From positions 1 through 64,000 of the forward strand of contig CAZXHT010000009.1 of assembly GCA_964640665.1 (NCBI GenBank): a stretch of DNA of 64,000 bases, written 5' to 3'. Position numbers and translations under genes: made by a program. Source of the stretch: DATKYQ01 sp964640665. GTDB lineage: Bacteria; Myxococcota; B64-G9. Below are positions 42,376-51,186 of the stretch, piece by piece; position 1 is the first letter of the stretch; each line of letters begins with the position of its first letter. The notes below the pieces were generated by a model that worked only from the letters and a program-made list of their open reading frames with translations, was not told where the DNA came from and did no database searches.

Positions 42376-44076
42376 TTACATGGCGTCCGCCGCGGTCACG
42401 CGCACAATCTCGTCGATGGTCGTCATGCCTTCCTTGAGCTTGATCAGCCCGGCCATGCGCAGCGAGCCCATTCCCAGCTTGATGGCCTCCATCTTCAGTT
42501 CGGCCGTCGAGGCGCCGTTGAGCACCATTTCCTTCAGCGGTTCCCAGAAGGGCATAACCTCGTAGAGAGCCACCCGGCCCCTGTAGCCGGTATCGGCGCA
42601 GTTGCGGCAACCGTTGCCCTTGTAGACGGTCATCGCTGCCGCTTCCTCCCGCGGTATGCCGAGATCGGTAAGCGACTGCTCGGGAACCTTCACCGGCCGC
42701 TTGCACTCGGGACAGATCCGGCGCGCCAGGCGCTGGGCCAGGATCAGCACCACCGAGGCGGTCACCAGGAACGGCTCGACGCCCATGTTCAGAAGCCGGC
42801 TGATGGTCGACGGGGCATCGTTGGTGTGCAGCGTGGACAGCACCAGGTGGCCGGTCAGGGCCGCCTTGACCGCGATCTCGGCCGTCTCGAAGTCGCGTAT
42901 CTCGCCCACCATGATTATGTCCGGGTCCTGCCGCAGGAAGGATCTCAGCGCCGCCGCGAAGTTGAGACCGATCTCCTCGTGCATCTGGACCTGGTTGATG
43001 CCCTTGAGGTTGTACTCGACGGGATCCTCGGCCGTCGAGATGTTGACCGTCGTCTGGTTGAGTTCGGTCATGGCCGAATACAAGGTGGTCGTCTTGCCCG
43101 AACCGGTGGGTCCGGTCACCAGGATCATGCCGAAGGGGCTCTGGATCGCGTCCTTGAACCACTTCAGCGGTTCGGCATCGAAGCCAAGCTTGGTCATGTC
43201 GAGTTGCAGGCTGCTCTTGTCCAGCAGCCGCATGACGACTTTCTCGCCGAAGAGGGTCGGCAGCACGCTGACCCGGAAATCCATTTCGCGTCCCCGGCCG
43301 AGCTTGAGCTTGATGCGCCCGTCCTGGGGCAGGCGCCGCTCGGCGATGTCCAGATCGCTCATGATTTTGAGTCGCGAGGTGATGGCGTTCTTCAGCCGCA
43401 GGGGGGGTTTCATCACCTCGTAGAGAACTCCGTCTATCCGGTAGCGCACGCGGAATTCTTTCTCGTAGGGTTCAATGTGAATATCGGAGGCGTTCTTCTT
43501 GATGGCGTCGATCAGGATCAGGTTCACCAGCTTGACGACCGGGGCGTCCTCGGTGCTCTTCTCGAGGTCGACGACGTCCATGTCGTCTTCTTCTTCTCCG
43601 TACTCGATATCCTGCTCGTCGAAGCCGTCCATCACGTCTTCATAGGAAGGTCCCGCGCTGTAGTAACGCTCGATGGCGCTCCGAATGGCGTCCTCGGCGG
43701 CCACCATGACCTCGACGTTGTAGCCGGTGATGAACTTGATGTCGTCCACGGCGAAGATGTTCGAAGGATCGCTCATGGCGACGCTGACAGTGGACCCCGA
43801 GCGGTTGAAGGGGATCAGGCAGTGCTTTTCCGCCACCTCGCGCGGAACGAGGTTGATCACCTCGGCGTCGACGTCGAACTCGTTCAAGTTTATGGCCGGC
43901 ACGCCGTACTGCTTGGAGAGGAAGGATGTCAGCTCGCTCTCTTCGATCATGCCCAGCTTGACCAGGCTCGATCCCAGCCGGCCACCGGCTTTCCTCTGCT
44001 CATCCTGCGCTTTTTTCAGCTGGCCGAGGCTGATGACGCTTTCACGAACCAGCAACTCACCGAGTCTACCCGCCAT
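42376..44076 (-). CDS. pilB: Pilus extension ATPase PilB
   Basis: A 566-residue ATPase. The N-terminal MshEN-like domain (residues 1-140) carries the motif RLGELLVRESVISLGQLKKA and may bind c-di-GMP, followed by an acidic linker (EDVMDGFDEQDIEYGEEEDD). Walker A GPTGSGKTTT is at 322-331 and the Asp box is TAEDPVEYNLKGINQVQ. A zinc site is formed by CPEC and CRNC (RRICPECKRPVK and NGCRNCADTGYRGR). It is the first gene of the pilB-T-C-S-R run and is preceded by a strong sigma-70 promoter. Confidence 0.97.
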   Translation of the reverse strand: MAGRLGELLVRESVISLGQLKKAQDEQRKAGGRLGSSLVKLGMIEESELTSFLSKQYGVPAINLNEFDVDAEVINLVPREVAEKHCLIPFNRSGSTVSVAMSDPSNIFAVDDIKFITGYNVEVMVAAEDAIRSAIERYYSAGPSYEDVMDGFDEQDIEYGEEEDDMDVVDLEKSTEDAPVVKLVNLILIDAIKKNASDIHIEPYEKEFRVRYRIDGVLYEVMKPPLRLKNAITSRLKIMSDLDIAERRLPQDGRIKLKLGRGREMDFRVSVLPTLFGEKVVMRLLDKSSLQLDMTKLGFDAEPLKWFKDAIQSPFGMILVTGPTGSGKTTTLYSAMTELNQTTVNISTAEDPVEYNLKGINQVQMHEEIGLNFAAALRSFLRQDPDIIMVGEIRDFETAEIAVKAALTGHLVLSTLHTNDAPSTISRLLNMGVEPFLVTASVVLILAQRLARRICPECKRPVKVPEQSLTDLGIPREEAAAMTVYKGNGCRNCADTGYRGRVALYEVMPFWEPLKEMVLNGASTAELKMEAIKLGMGSLRMAGLIKLKEGMTTIDEIVRVTAADAM

Positions 44077-44179
44077 GTGCCTGCCTCTCTCCCGGGCCTG
44101 TCCCTGCCCTGATGATCCATTGCAAGAACCGGCCTATGCCGGTCCTGATGTGAGACGGCTCATCTTATATAACCTTGGG

Positions 44180-44209
44180 ATTATCCTCAAGAAGGCTTTT
44201 ATATGTCAA
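44180..44209 (-). promoter_or_regulatory. Sigma-70 promoter of pilBTC
   Basis: On the minus strand a perfect -35 TTGACA (44204-44209) and a -10 GATAAT (44180-44185) with an 18-bp spacer. Together they lie about 105 bp before the pilB start, in an AT-rich gap after ribF. Confidence 0.75.
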
Positions 44210-44220
44210 GTTTGTGCCAT

Positions 44221-45192
44221 TCATATGCCGTCGAACGGATCAATCGCTGCCGTAGCTTTATGAGCCATGACCACTTCACGCGCTTGAAGCACGTCTGTGC
44301 CTATTTGGTTTTGCAGGTCCGCGGGCGACTCGAAGCGCTGTTCGGGGCGCAGGCGCTCCAGAAACCCGAGCGCCACTCGCCGTCCTGTCAGATCGCCGAC
44401 GTCACCGTCGAGGACATGCGCCTCGACGCTCAGCCGGCTGGCGCCGAAGGTTGGGCAAACGCCGATATTGGTCGCGGCCGGTCGCGCCGGGGCACTGTCG
44501 GGAGGCCGGAAATGACAGGCGTACACTCCCCGGGCCGGCAGGATGTCACAGTCCGTCTTGATGTTGACGGTCGGAAAACCCATCTGCCGCCCTCGGCCGG
44601 CGCCGCTTACGACCTTTCCCGTAACGGCATACGGCCGGCCGAGCAGCAAGGCCGCCCCCTTGACCTTGCCCTGCAGCAGGAAGGATCGTATGCGCGTGCT
44701 GGAGACGATCATTCCCTCGACCGCCAGACGCCTGGTCACCTGGACCTCGAACCCCAGCCGCTTCCCGTGCCGGGCAAGGTCCTCGGCGTGCCCCGCGCGG
44801 TCCCGGCCGAAGGTGAAATCGTCACCGACGACAACCAGCCTGGCATCCATGGCGCCCGCCAGCACGCGGCTGGAAAACTCCTCGGCGGTAAGAGCCGCGA
44901 AGCCGCCATCAAAGCGCTGCTGGAGCGTGAAGTCGAGGCCCAGCCGCGCAAGAGCGCGCAGCTTGCGCTCTTCAGGCATAATCAGCGGAGGGGCATACCG
45001 GGGTGCCAGAACACGCGCCGGATGGGGCTTGAAGGTAAGCACTCCGGCCTCGACATTCATCCGGGATGCGTCTTCGCACACCCGCCGGAACAGGAGCTGA
45101 TGTCCGCGGTGCAGGCCGTCGAAGGAGCCGATAGCCACAACGCACGGTTTCCGGACACTTTTCATTTCTCTGAAGTCTTCGTACCTGCGCAT
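44221..45192 (-). CDS. ribF: Bifunctional riboflavin kinase/FAD synthetase
   Basis: A 323-residue enzyme that converts riboflavin to FMN and then FAD. The N-terminal nucleotidyltransferase has GSFDGLHRGHQ (the HxGH-like motif) and a VVVGDDFTFGRDRAG block, with the conserved SSTRIR motif at about 170. The C-terminal kinase has the GRGRQMGFPTVNI motif and the TNIGVCPTFG block. An internal ATG (MKSVRKP) nine codons in is an alternative start. It is transcribed before pilB but the pilB promoter lies at its 3' end. Confidence 0.95.
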   Translation of the reverse strand: MRRYEDFREMKSVRKPCVVAIGSFDGLHRGHQLLFRRVCEDASRMNVEAGVLTFKPHPARVLAPRYAPPLIMPEERKLRALARLGLDFTLQQRFDGGFAALTAEEFSSRVLAGAMDARLVVVGDDFTFGRDRAGHAEDLARHGKRLGFEVQVTRRLAVEGMIVSSTRIRSFLLQGKVKGAALLLGRPYAVTGKVVSGAGRGRQMGFPTVNIKTDCDILPARGVYACHFRPPDSAPARPAATNIGVCPTFGASRLSVEAHVLDGDVGDLTGRRVALGFLERLRPEQRFESPADLQNQIGTDVLQAREVVMAHKATAAIDPFDGI

Positions 45193-45340
45193 GGCTGACC
45201 CCCGATAGCACGGGCCGCATCCGTGGTCAAGGTCGGCCGAACATTAACGGCCGCAATTGGCTTGAAAATCCTTTTGCATCTGATATACAAGGCGACTTGG
45301 TGACATCCGGGATTGTCACGAACACTGCGAGGAGGCAAAA

Positions 45341-45625
45341 GTGGCATCGACGAAAAAAGCGGCGGCCGAGAAGAAAGTGAAGACCTGCAAGGTCAAGGGC
45401 TGCAAGCGACCCTATCGCGCCAAGGGTTACTGCAACGCGCATTATCAGAAGTGGCGCCGGGGCGAGCTAAGCAAGACCCGCTACAAAACCTGCAACTTCG
45501 GCGTCAACAAGCTCAAGCGCGGCGAGAAGAAGGAGTGCCTGAAGCCCGTCTTCCAGCGAGGCCTGTGCGAAGGGCACTACAAGGCCAAGTACGGCAAGAA
45601 GCAAGCTCAGGCGGCCGAGGCCTGA
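45341..45625 (+). CDS. Small cysteine-rich protein with two zinc-ribbon-like motifs
   Basis: A 94-residue, very basic protein starting at GTG with GAGGAGG 5 bp upstream. Two tandem Cys-His motifs are visible: TCKVKGCKRPYRAKGYCNAHY, then ECLKPVFQRGLCEGHY preceded by TCNF. The spacing C-x4-C-x8-C-x3-H in the first motif, with a similar second one, suggests a pair of small zinc-binding knuckles. The N-terminus is Lys/Ala-rich, as in nucleic-acid-binding proteins. Similar short proteins annotated as vegetative proteins occur in myxobacteria as I recall, but the function is unknown. It is the only plus-strand gene in this stretch and is convergent with the protease gene. Confidence 0.8.
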   Translation: MASTKKAAAEKKVKTCKVKGCKRPYRAKGYCNAHYQKWRRGELSKTRYKTCNFGVNKLKRGEKKECLKPVFQRGLCEGHYKAKYGKKQAQAAEA

Positions 45626-45650
45626 AAAGCACCGGCGCCCAGCGCAGGAA

Positions 45651-47090
45651 TCACTCCCAGCGCTTGGGCAACGCAACGTAGAGGGCATCGCGTTGCCTGA
45701 AGATGTAGAAACGGATCATCCGACCACGGCGCACAGCGGACAGCTGTTGTTCTAGTTCCTGCGCGTTTCCGACGGCGACGTCGTTCAGCGTGGCGATCAC
45801 ATCTCCGACCCGGATACCGTGTTCGGCGGCATCCGCGGCCACGCTTACCACCACTACCCCGCGCGTGCCCGCGCGCAACCCGGAGACCGTGGCCGTCTTG
45901 GCGTCCAGTGCGACGACCATCAGTCCCAGGCTGTGGGTCTTGGCCGTCTCCCGGGGCCTCGTGTCCTGTGCCTTTTCGGATCGTCTTGTCTGGCAGGTCA
46001 CCTCGATCGTCAGTCGCCGGCCTCCACGCCATACCATGGCCGCGACTTTCTTCCCGGTCGGCGCCGTGGCAACTTTCCAGCCCACATCCGGCGTTCCTTT
46101 AATCGCCATGCCGTTGAACTCGAGCAGAACGTCTCCCGCCAAGAGGCCGGCCTTGGACGCCGGGCGATCGGCCAGCACCCGGCTGATCAACACGCCCCTG
46201 GTGTCCGGCAGGCCGAGAGCCCGCGAAAGTTCCCAACCGACCGGATCGACACCGATCCCCAGGTATGAACGCCTCAGGCGACCCTCTTTGTGCAAGTGGG
46301 GCAAGACGGCCTTGGCCAGGTCGGAAGGCACGGCAAAGCCGATGCCGCGCGCACGTCTGTTGATGGCGGTATTGATCCCGACCACCTCGCCGCGCATGTT
46401 GACCAGCGGTCCGCCGCTATTGCCCAGGTCGATTGCCGCATCCGTCTGGATGAAATCGACGAACCTGCCCCTTAGAGACGATAAGTCATCGAGCGACCTG
46501 CCCTTGCCGCTGACAATGCCCTTGGTGACCACCGCCGTCAGGCCGAACGGATTGCCGATGGCGATCACCCAGGCTCCGATTGGCAGGTCGCCCGATCTTC
46601 CCATTGGCAACACAGGCAGGGGCTTGGGCGGCTCGATCTTGATAAGCGCCAGGTCGGATCTCGAGTCGGATCCAACTACGCGTGCCTCGAGGGGGTCCGC
46701 CAAACTCTGCACCCTGACGGTCAGCGACTCCGCCTCGGCCACCACGTGCCGGTTGGTGACGATGTAGCCGTCGGCCCGGATGATGAAGCCCGAGCCGATG
46801 CCTTGCTCCCTTTCGCGGCGCGGAACCTCCGGGAAGAGACGCCAGGGATTGAAGGGGAATCCCTCCCGGCTGTCTGTGGCCGGACCGCTGTTGTGTATGG
46901 CCACAACGGCCGGGCGGACGCGCTCGATCAAGGCCGCGAAAGAAGCCGGCCCGACGCCCTGTTCTACACCCGCACCGGCCCGATCGGGCTTGAGCGTGGT
47001 CCATAACTCGCCCGCGCCTGGAGACGCGAAACCATGCCCGGCCGCGAGCAGGCCGAGAGCCAGCACCAGCGTTACCGGGCGCGAGATCAC
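45651..47090 (-). CDS. HtrA/DegP-type periplasmic serine protease
   Basis: A 479-residue protein with a Sec signal peptide. The trypsin-like domain has the full triad: His115 in TNRHVV, Asp146 in SRSDLALIKI and Ser225 in LGNSGGPLV. Two PDZ domains follow, at about 275-370 (VLISRVLADRPASKAGLLAGD) and 390-475 (GVVVVSVAADAAEHGIRVGD). It degrades or refolds damaged envelope proteins. A GTG start overlaps the stop of the small membrane protein upstream (GTGA), so translation is coupled. Confidence 0.95.
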   Translation of the reverse strand: MISRPVTLVLALGLLAAGHGFASPGAGELWTTLKPDRAGAGVEQGVGPASFAALIERVRPAVVAIHNSGPATDSREGFPFNPWRLFPEVPRREREQGIGSGFIIRADGYIVTNRHVVAEAESLTVRVQSLADPLEARVVGSDSRSDLALIKIEPPKPLPVLPMGRSGDLPIGAWVIAIGNPFGLTAVVTKGIVSGKGRSLDDLSSLRGRFVDFIQTDAAIDLGNSGGPLVNMRGEVVGINTAINRRARGIGFAVPSDLAKAVLPHLHKEGRLRRSYLGIGVDPVGWELSRALGLPDTRGVLISRVLADRPASKAGLLAGDVLLEFNGMAIKGTPDVGWKVATAPTGKKVAAMVWRGGRRLTIEVTCQTRRSEKAQDTRPRETAKTHSLGLMVVALDAKTATVSGLRAGTRGVVVVSVAADAAEHGIRVGDVIATLNDVAVGNAQELEQQLSAVRRGRMIRFYIFRQRDALYVALPKRWE

Positions 47091-47350
47091 TCCCCCCCTC
47101 CCCGATCGGCTTTCATCTTTTCGTCAATCAGCTGTTCCAGGCCGCGGCGGTCCTTGGCGGTCAGACCCTCGCTGTCGGGCCCGGCCGCCCGAGGCGTTCC
47201 GGCGTCGATCCGCAGCTGCTTGTCCGGCCCGGGAGTCTCCCCGCTGATACGCTGCAGCACCGTCCGACCTCCCAGCGGCACGGCCACGACGACGATCGCC
47301 AGACCGGCGATCAGCAAAAGCAGCAACAACCAGCGCACGATCCTTTTCAA
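47087..47350 (-). CDS. Small single-helix membrane protein
   Basis: An 87-residue protein with one N-terminal helix (VRWLLLLLLIAGLAIVVVAVPL) and a charged soluble tail (LTAKDRRGLEQLIDEKMKADR). It starts at TTG overlapping the upstream ligase-like gene and ends overlapping the protease gene by 4 bp. Function unknown. The double overlap implies strict co-translation with an AMP-forming enzyme and an HtrA protease. Confidence 0.7.
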   Translation of the reverse strand: MKRIVRWLLLLLLIAGLAIVVVAVPLGGRTVLQRISGETPGPDKQLRIDAGTPRAAGPDSEGLTAKDRRGLEQLIDEKMKADRGGGE

Positions 47351-48894
47351 TCCTGCCCTCCCTCGTCCGGTCCTTCCGTTCTGCGGGGGCCCTGGCGCCG
47401 CTCTCCCTGCTCTGCCATTTGCGGGACTGTGCGACGATCGTCACCGCTGCGCCTTTCGCCCAAAGGAACTCCCGGCAGGTAGAGCCTGTCCACCTTGCTG
47501 AAGATTTGCCGTATCTTGCCCGACCTGGAATCGCGTTCGATCTCGGCCACCTGTTCGGTCTCGACCGTGACCGCGTCGCGGAGATCCTTCTCGGTTAAAA
47601 AGTCGTCGAAGCGCGCCGCTATGGCCACGGCCAGGGCATCGGCGTCAACGTCCGATGCCGGCTTGAATTTCACCCTCAGCAGGTTGCGTTCCTCCTGGAT
47701 CAACTGGTACTGCCTCAGGCCGTCCACGTCCAGCAGCAGCGCCTCGAACGGAATCGGCGGCAGGGACACCGGGTTGTGATCGCGATCGTAGACCCAGAAA
47801 ATGTCGTCGGTGCGCCCGCGGACCCTGATCTTCGGGAAGGGCAGGCCGCAGCCGCACGGCTCGGCCACGGGAATGACCACGTCGGTCAGCTCGTACCTCA
47901 ATAGCGGCATCGTGCGCGCGAAGAGGCATGACATGTAAACCTTGTCGCCGGCAGTGCCGGGGGCGGCGGGAGAACCGTCGTCCTTGACGCTCTCGATAAT
48001 GTACTTGTCCGAGTTGACGTGCATCCCGTCGTGCAACTGGCACTCGCTGGCCAGCGTGACGCCCTCGGTGGTGCCGTAGGTCTCGTTAACCTGGCTTTGG
48101 GGAAAAGCCTTCTCGATCATCTTGCGGGCCGAACGACCGAGAGGCTCCGAAGAGGACGATATCGCCCACGGTCGGATGTCCAGCCGGCCCTCGATCTGCT
48201 CGTAGGCCAGCACCTCCAGCATGGTTGGATAACAGTGCAGCATGTTGGGCTTGAATTCGTTCAGCCCGGCGACCAACTCTACCACCGGCTTGGTGACGGA
48301 GAAGTATCGGAACTCGGACAGCACCCTCGCCAGCCGGGGTGTTACCAGGAAAAGCAGGTAGGTCACGAAGTGACCGCCCAGAACGCTGACCAGCGCTATA
48401 CGCGGGTGCCTGAACAAGATGCGGCCGGCATGGCGAAAGAAATCGATAAATGAGGGCTTGAAGCGCATTCCGCGCGTCACACCCAGGGCCTGGATCCAGT
48501 CCCATTCTCTCTTGTCGTAGACGAAGAAGGCCGGCGTGCCCGTCGTGCCCGAAGTATGGGTGACGACGAAGCGGCCACGGAAAAGTTTGCCGAGCTTGGC
48601 GCGATCCCGGATCCAGTCCTTGACTTCGGCGAGACCGATACGCCTGTCGGTCACGACCCGGTCGAAGTTCTCCATCAGCATGTCCTTGGTGACCGGCGGC
48701 AACGAGCGCACCGAAAAGTCTCCGGCGTCCGGATCGACTTTGCTGTAGTATTCACCAAAGAAGGGAGAGTTCGACTTGGCGTGGCGCACGGCGCGCCTGA
48801 GATTACGCAGCTGGATCGCCTCGATCTGCTCGGCGTCTAACTTGTCGGCGTGGCGGAGTCTCAGGCAATAATGGATGGTCCGTGCAATACCCAT
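47347..48894 (-). CDS. Adenylate-forming enzyme, PaaK/CapK-like
   Basis: A 515-residue enzyme related to phenylacetate-CoA ligase and CapK. The phosphate-binding loop TSGTTGTPAFFVYD is at about 115, the A5-type motif NETYGTTEGV at about 275, and the acid-binding region RYELTDVV with RGRTDDIFW at about 340-370. CxC (CGCGLPFP) is also typical of this family. It activates a carboxylate with ATP; the substrate is unknown and could be a surface-polymer or lipid acid. The C-terminal 50 residues are low-complexity and charged. Confidence 0.88.
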   Translation of the reverse strand: MGIARTIHYCLRLRHADKLDAEQIEAIQLRNLRRAVRHAKSNSPFFGEYYSKVDPDAGDFSVRSLPPVTKDMLMENFDRVVTDRRIGLAEVKDWIRDRAKLGKLFRGRFVVTHTSGTTGTPAFFVYDKREWDWIQALGVTRGMRFKPSFIDFFRHAGRILFRHPRIALVSVLGGHFVTYLLFLVTPRLARVLSEFRYFSVTKPVVELVAGLNEFKPNMLHCYPTMLEVLAYEQIEGRLDIRPWAISSSSEPLGRSARKMIEKAFPQSQVNETYGTTEGVTLASECQLHDGMHVNSDKYIIESVKDDGSPAAPGTAGDKVYMSCLFARTMPLLRYELTDVVIPVAEPCGCGLPFPKIRVRGRTDDIFWVYDRDHNPVSLPPIPFEALLLDVDGLRQYQLIQEERNLLRVKFKPASDVDADALAVAIAARFDDFLTEKDLRDAVTVETEQVAEIERDSRSGKIRQIFSKVDRLYLPGVPLGERRSGDDRRTVPQMAEQGERRQGPRRTEGPDEGGQD

Positions 48895-48944
48895 TCAAGC
48901 TCCAGAACTCCGCTGAGATGCTACCCGCGCCGCGCATGAACGGC

Positions 48945-49445
48945 TCAATCGCCCCCGTCTCCCTTGTCGCTTTTCGGTCCGGCCGCGGCGCCGCTCTTTT
49001 TAGCGTCCTTTTCCTGTTTCTTTCCTGCCTTGCCCTTTTTGGATTCCCGACCTTCTTGCGGCATGCTGCTTTCCTCGGATGCCTCTGTCTTCCCGGATAC
49101 GACGGGCCAGAGGATCTCGATCGCCTCGACCGGGGCCAGGCGCCGAATGGGAGATCTGCTGGGCGTGTAGGCGAACTTCTTGCCGGTCTTGTCGGTGATG
49201 TAGAAAGTCGTGTCGGCCCCGACTTCGACACTTTGCCACGAGCCCAGCCAGGAACAGGTGTTGGCCATGGTTGTCTGCGGCATAACTTCAATGGTCACTT
49301 TTTTTTCGCGCCTTGGCCAGGGAAATACCTTGCGCATGTCTTCTGCGCGCACGCCGGCCCGCGAGGCAGAGCCGCAGGCCGCAAGCTGAAAGATGGCAGA
49401 CAGACCGACAAAACACACAAGCGACCGCCACAGGCAAACCCGCAT
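48945..49445 (-). CDS. Small lipoprotein of unknown function
   Basis: A 166-residue protein with a lipoprotein signal (MRVCLWRSLVCFVGLSAIFQ) ending LAAC, cysteine at residue 24. The mature middle part (KKVTIEVMPQTTMANTCSWLGSW, then TTFYITDKTGKKFAYTPSRS) looks like a compact beta domain. The tail is Lys/Gly/Ala-rich and disordered. No homology to a known family is recognised. It lies 50 bp from the ligase-like gene on the same strand. Confidence 0.7.
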   Translation of the reverse strand: MRVCLWRSLVCFVGLSAIFQLAACGSASRAGVRAEDMRKVFPWPRREKKVTIEVMPQTTMANTCSWLGSWQSVEVGADTTFYITDKTGKKFAYTPSRSPIRRLAPVEAIEILWPVVSGKTEASEESSMPQEGRESKKGKAGKKQEKDAKKSGAAAGPKSDKGDGGD

Positions 49446-49512
49446 CGGCTCCTCCTGGCCGGAAGTGCTTACAGGGAAACAGATTGTATGAAATGCCGGG
49501 CGCGCTTGTCAA

Positions 49513-49643
49513 ACTAGTTCTCGGCTCGAACCTTATCGAACACCATTAAGAACCAATTATTTCGTAGTGCACTTAGACAACAAGTACGGCACAAACCGCC
49601 GCCCGTTCTCGAAAAATGGCCTTTTGAGACGGGCACAAACTAG
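49513..49643. repeat. Dispersed intergenic repeat, copy 2
   Basis: The longer copy (131 bp) of the element at 5317-5413. It keeps ACTAGTTC, CTCGAA, ATCGAACACCATTAA, ATTTCGTAGTGC, GAGACGGGCAC and ACTAG in the same order, with about 35 extra bases in the centre. It lies downstream of the transglycosylase stop and upstream of the lipoprotein start. Confidence 0.75.
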
Positions 49644-49658
49644 GCGCCGGTTTTTCAC

Positions 49659-50417
49659 TCAGGACAGTTTGAGAAACGCCGAGCTCAGGCCGTCGATCGA
49701 GCGCAGGTAGGCACGGTAGGTCTGCCGGATCTTCCTGTAATACTCGGTGAAGCGCGCTTCCAGCTTTCCGTGGCGTCTGACTATGAAGCGGACGTTCGTA
49801 GGCCCCCGGTTGTAGGCGGTCAGGGCGAACTTGTAGTTGCCCTTGTACATTTCGAGCAGTTGGTCGAGGTAGTAGACCCCCAACCTGACGTTGGTCTCGA
49901 GATCGTGAAGCTGCTCGGGCCCCGTCCACACCAGCCCGATGCGCCCGGCGACCTCGCGGCCGGTCTCGGGCATGACCTGCATCAATCCCATGGCGCCCTT
50001 GTTGGAGATGGCCCCGCTGTAAAAGGCGCTCTCAACCCTGATCACGGCCGCCAGAAAGAGCGGGTCGATCCCGGCGCGCTGTCCCTCCTCCACCAACATC
50101 TTGGCCAGGCGCTCTCGCTCGGCGGGCAAAATTCTCCGGGGAAACTTGGAAAACAAGGTCTCTAGACTGTCGGCTAAAACGTTTTGGCCGACCTCTGTGA
50201 GAACCTCGCCCGGGTTGAATTCGGTTGCCAGCGTTTCGGTTGATCGGATTCCCGAGGTCAACAAGATATCCCCGGCCTGCCCGGCACCTTCGTGCGACCG
50301 TCTCTGACTGCCGCCCATGCCGGCCATGGTGGAAGTTACAATGGTTATCCCAAAGACTACAAACGCCGCCGTGAGCGCCAGGATTGATCTACTGCTGGAA
50401 TAAGCTTTTTTCTTCAT
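49659..50417 (-). CDS. Lytic transglycosylase (SLT family)
   Basis: 252 residues from the ATG at 50417. An N-terminal hydrophobic segment (SILALTAAFVVFGITIVTSTMAG) exports or anchors it. The SLT domain has the catalytic glutamate in AAVIRVESAFYSGAISNKGA, then GLMQVMPETGREVA and the NVRLGVYYLDQLL and LTAYNRGPTNV motifs. It cleaves peptidoglycan to 1,6-anhydro-muropeptides, making space for envelope machines such as pili. No LysM domain is present. Confidence 0.92.
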   Translation of the reverse strand: MKKKAYSSSRSILALTAAFVVFGITIVTSTMAGMGGSQRRSHEGAGQAGDILLTSGIRSTETLATEFNPGEVLTEVGQNVLADSLETLFSKFPRRILPAERERLAKMLVEEGQRAGIDPLFLAAVIRVESAFYSGAISNKGAMGLMQVMPETGREVAGRIGLVWTGPEQLHDLETNVRLGVYYLDQLLEMYKGNYKFALTAYNRGPTNVRFIVRRHGKLEARFTEYYRKIRQTYRAYLRSIDGLSSAFLKLS

Positions 50418-50823
50418 GATATCACCGCGTTTCCACTCTTTATAAACATTTCCCACAAAAATCTTGCCAATTCCCTAAGCAAGATCCGGGCCAGCTCTCG
50501 GCGCATCGCGTCAAAAAATGGCAATCGTCGGAAATCACGGCTGAAAATATTTTCAATGCTGGCGCCGATAGGATTTCAGTATTGCTTAAGTAAAAAGGAT
50601 GGTCGAGGTCAACGAACCGCTTTTCGTTCCAACTCTCTGTTTTTCTTTCTGTTATCTAAGGTTACGCTAAATTCTTCACCAGCGATATATTGTAGCGTAA
50701 TGTCACATACTGTAACCACGAGTACGCACTTGCTTTACGAACCTTTTCTTGACGCGATCCTCGCCGGGGTGTTAGTTTCGGCGCTGCTCGCAACAGCCAC
50801 GGAAACGACCAGGAGGACTGGCA
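50418..50823. other. Divergent intergenic region
   Basis: A 406-bp AT-richer gap between the transglycosylase (minus) and the PilZ-like gene (plus). It holds an inverted repeat TTACGCTA (50662-50669) and TAGCGTAA (50693-50700), nested in GGTTAC and GTAACC, which may be an operator. A possible sigma-70 -35 TTGACG (50749-50754) with TTAGTT 17 bp later could serve the plus-strand gene. No coding sequence is supported. Confidence 0.55.
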
Positions 50824-51180
50824 ATGGCACTCCGCCGGGAGCGTTGGACGAAGCTGGAAGTCCCGGTAACTCTTGAGGCGTCCCGGGCCACTCATCATAT
50901 CAACCTGATGTTCGTAAGCCCCGCCGGCATATTCGTGCCCGACGATCTCGATCTCGGGTCATACTCGCCCGTCACCGCACGTTTTTCGGTGGAAGGCCGC
51001 AAGGTGGTGGCCCACACAGAAATGCGCCGCCTGCTCAGCGCCGACGAGGCGTCCGAACGCGGCATACCCGATCCAACGGGCGGGACCGAACTGCGCATCG
51101 TGCGCATGGAAGGCGACGGCTCGCAGATCCTGGCCGAACACATCAAGAAGGTCATGATGGAGTCTGGCGGACCTGGTTAG
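50824..51180 (+). CDS. PilZ-like small protein
   Basis: A 118-residue protein with AGGAGG 7 bp before the ATG. The shape is PilZ-like: an N-terminal basic patch (ALRRERWTKLEVPVTLE), then INLMFVSPAGIFVPDDLDLG and a barrel core (VTARFSVEGRKVVAHTEMRR). The SxxG half of the c-di-GMP motif is present (VSPAG), but the RxxxR and D/N positions are not matched, so binding of c-di-GMP is doubtful. The C-terminal helix (QILAEHIKKVMME) is also usual. It may be a non-binding PilZ. It is convergent with murA. Confidence 0.65.
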   Translation: MALRRERWTKLEVPVTLEASRATHHINLMFVSPAGIFVPDDLDLGSYSPVTARFSVEGRKVVAHTEMRRLLSADEASERGIPDPTGGTELRIVRMEGDGSQILAEHIKKVMMESGGPG

Positions 51181-51186
51181 CATATT

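Noticed and set aside
42826..44112. 428-codon plus-strand frame opposite pilB
   Set aside because: Shadow of a fully recognisable PilB.
44204..44220. Possible sigma-54 site TGGCAC upstream of pilB
   Set aside because: The -12 part reads TTGAC without GC at the required ten-base spacing. The overlapping TTGACA/GATAAT sigma-70 promoter is a far better match.
50824..51180. Calling the small protein a c-di-GMP receptor
   Set aside because: The RxxxR motif and the D/N of the second motif are missing; only a PilZ-like shape is supported.
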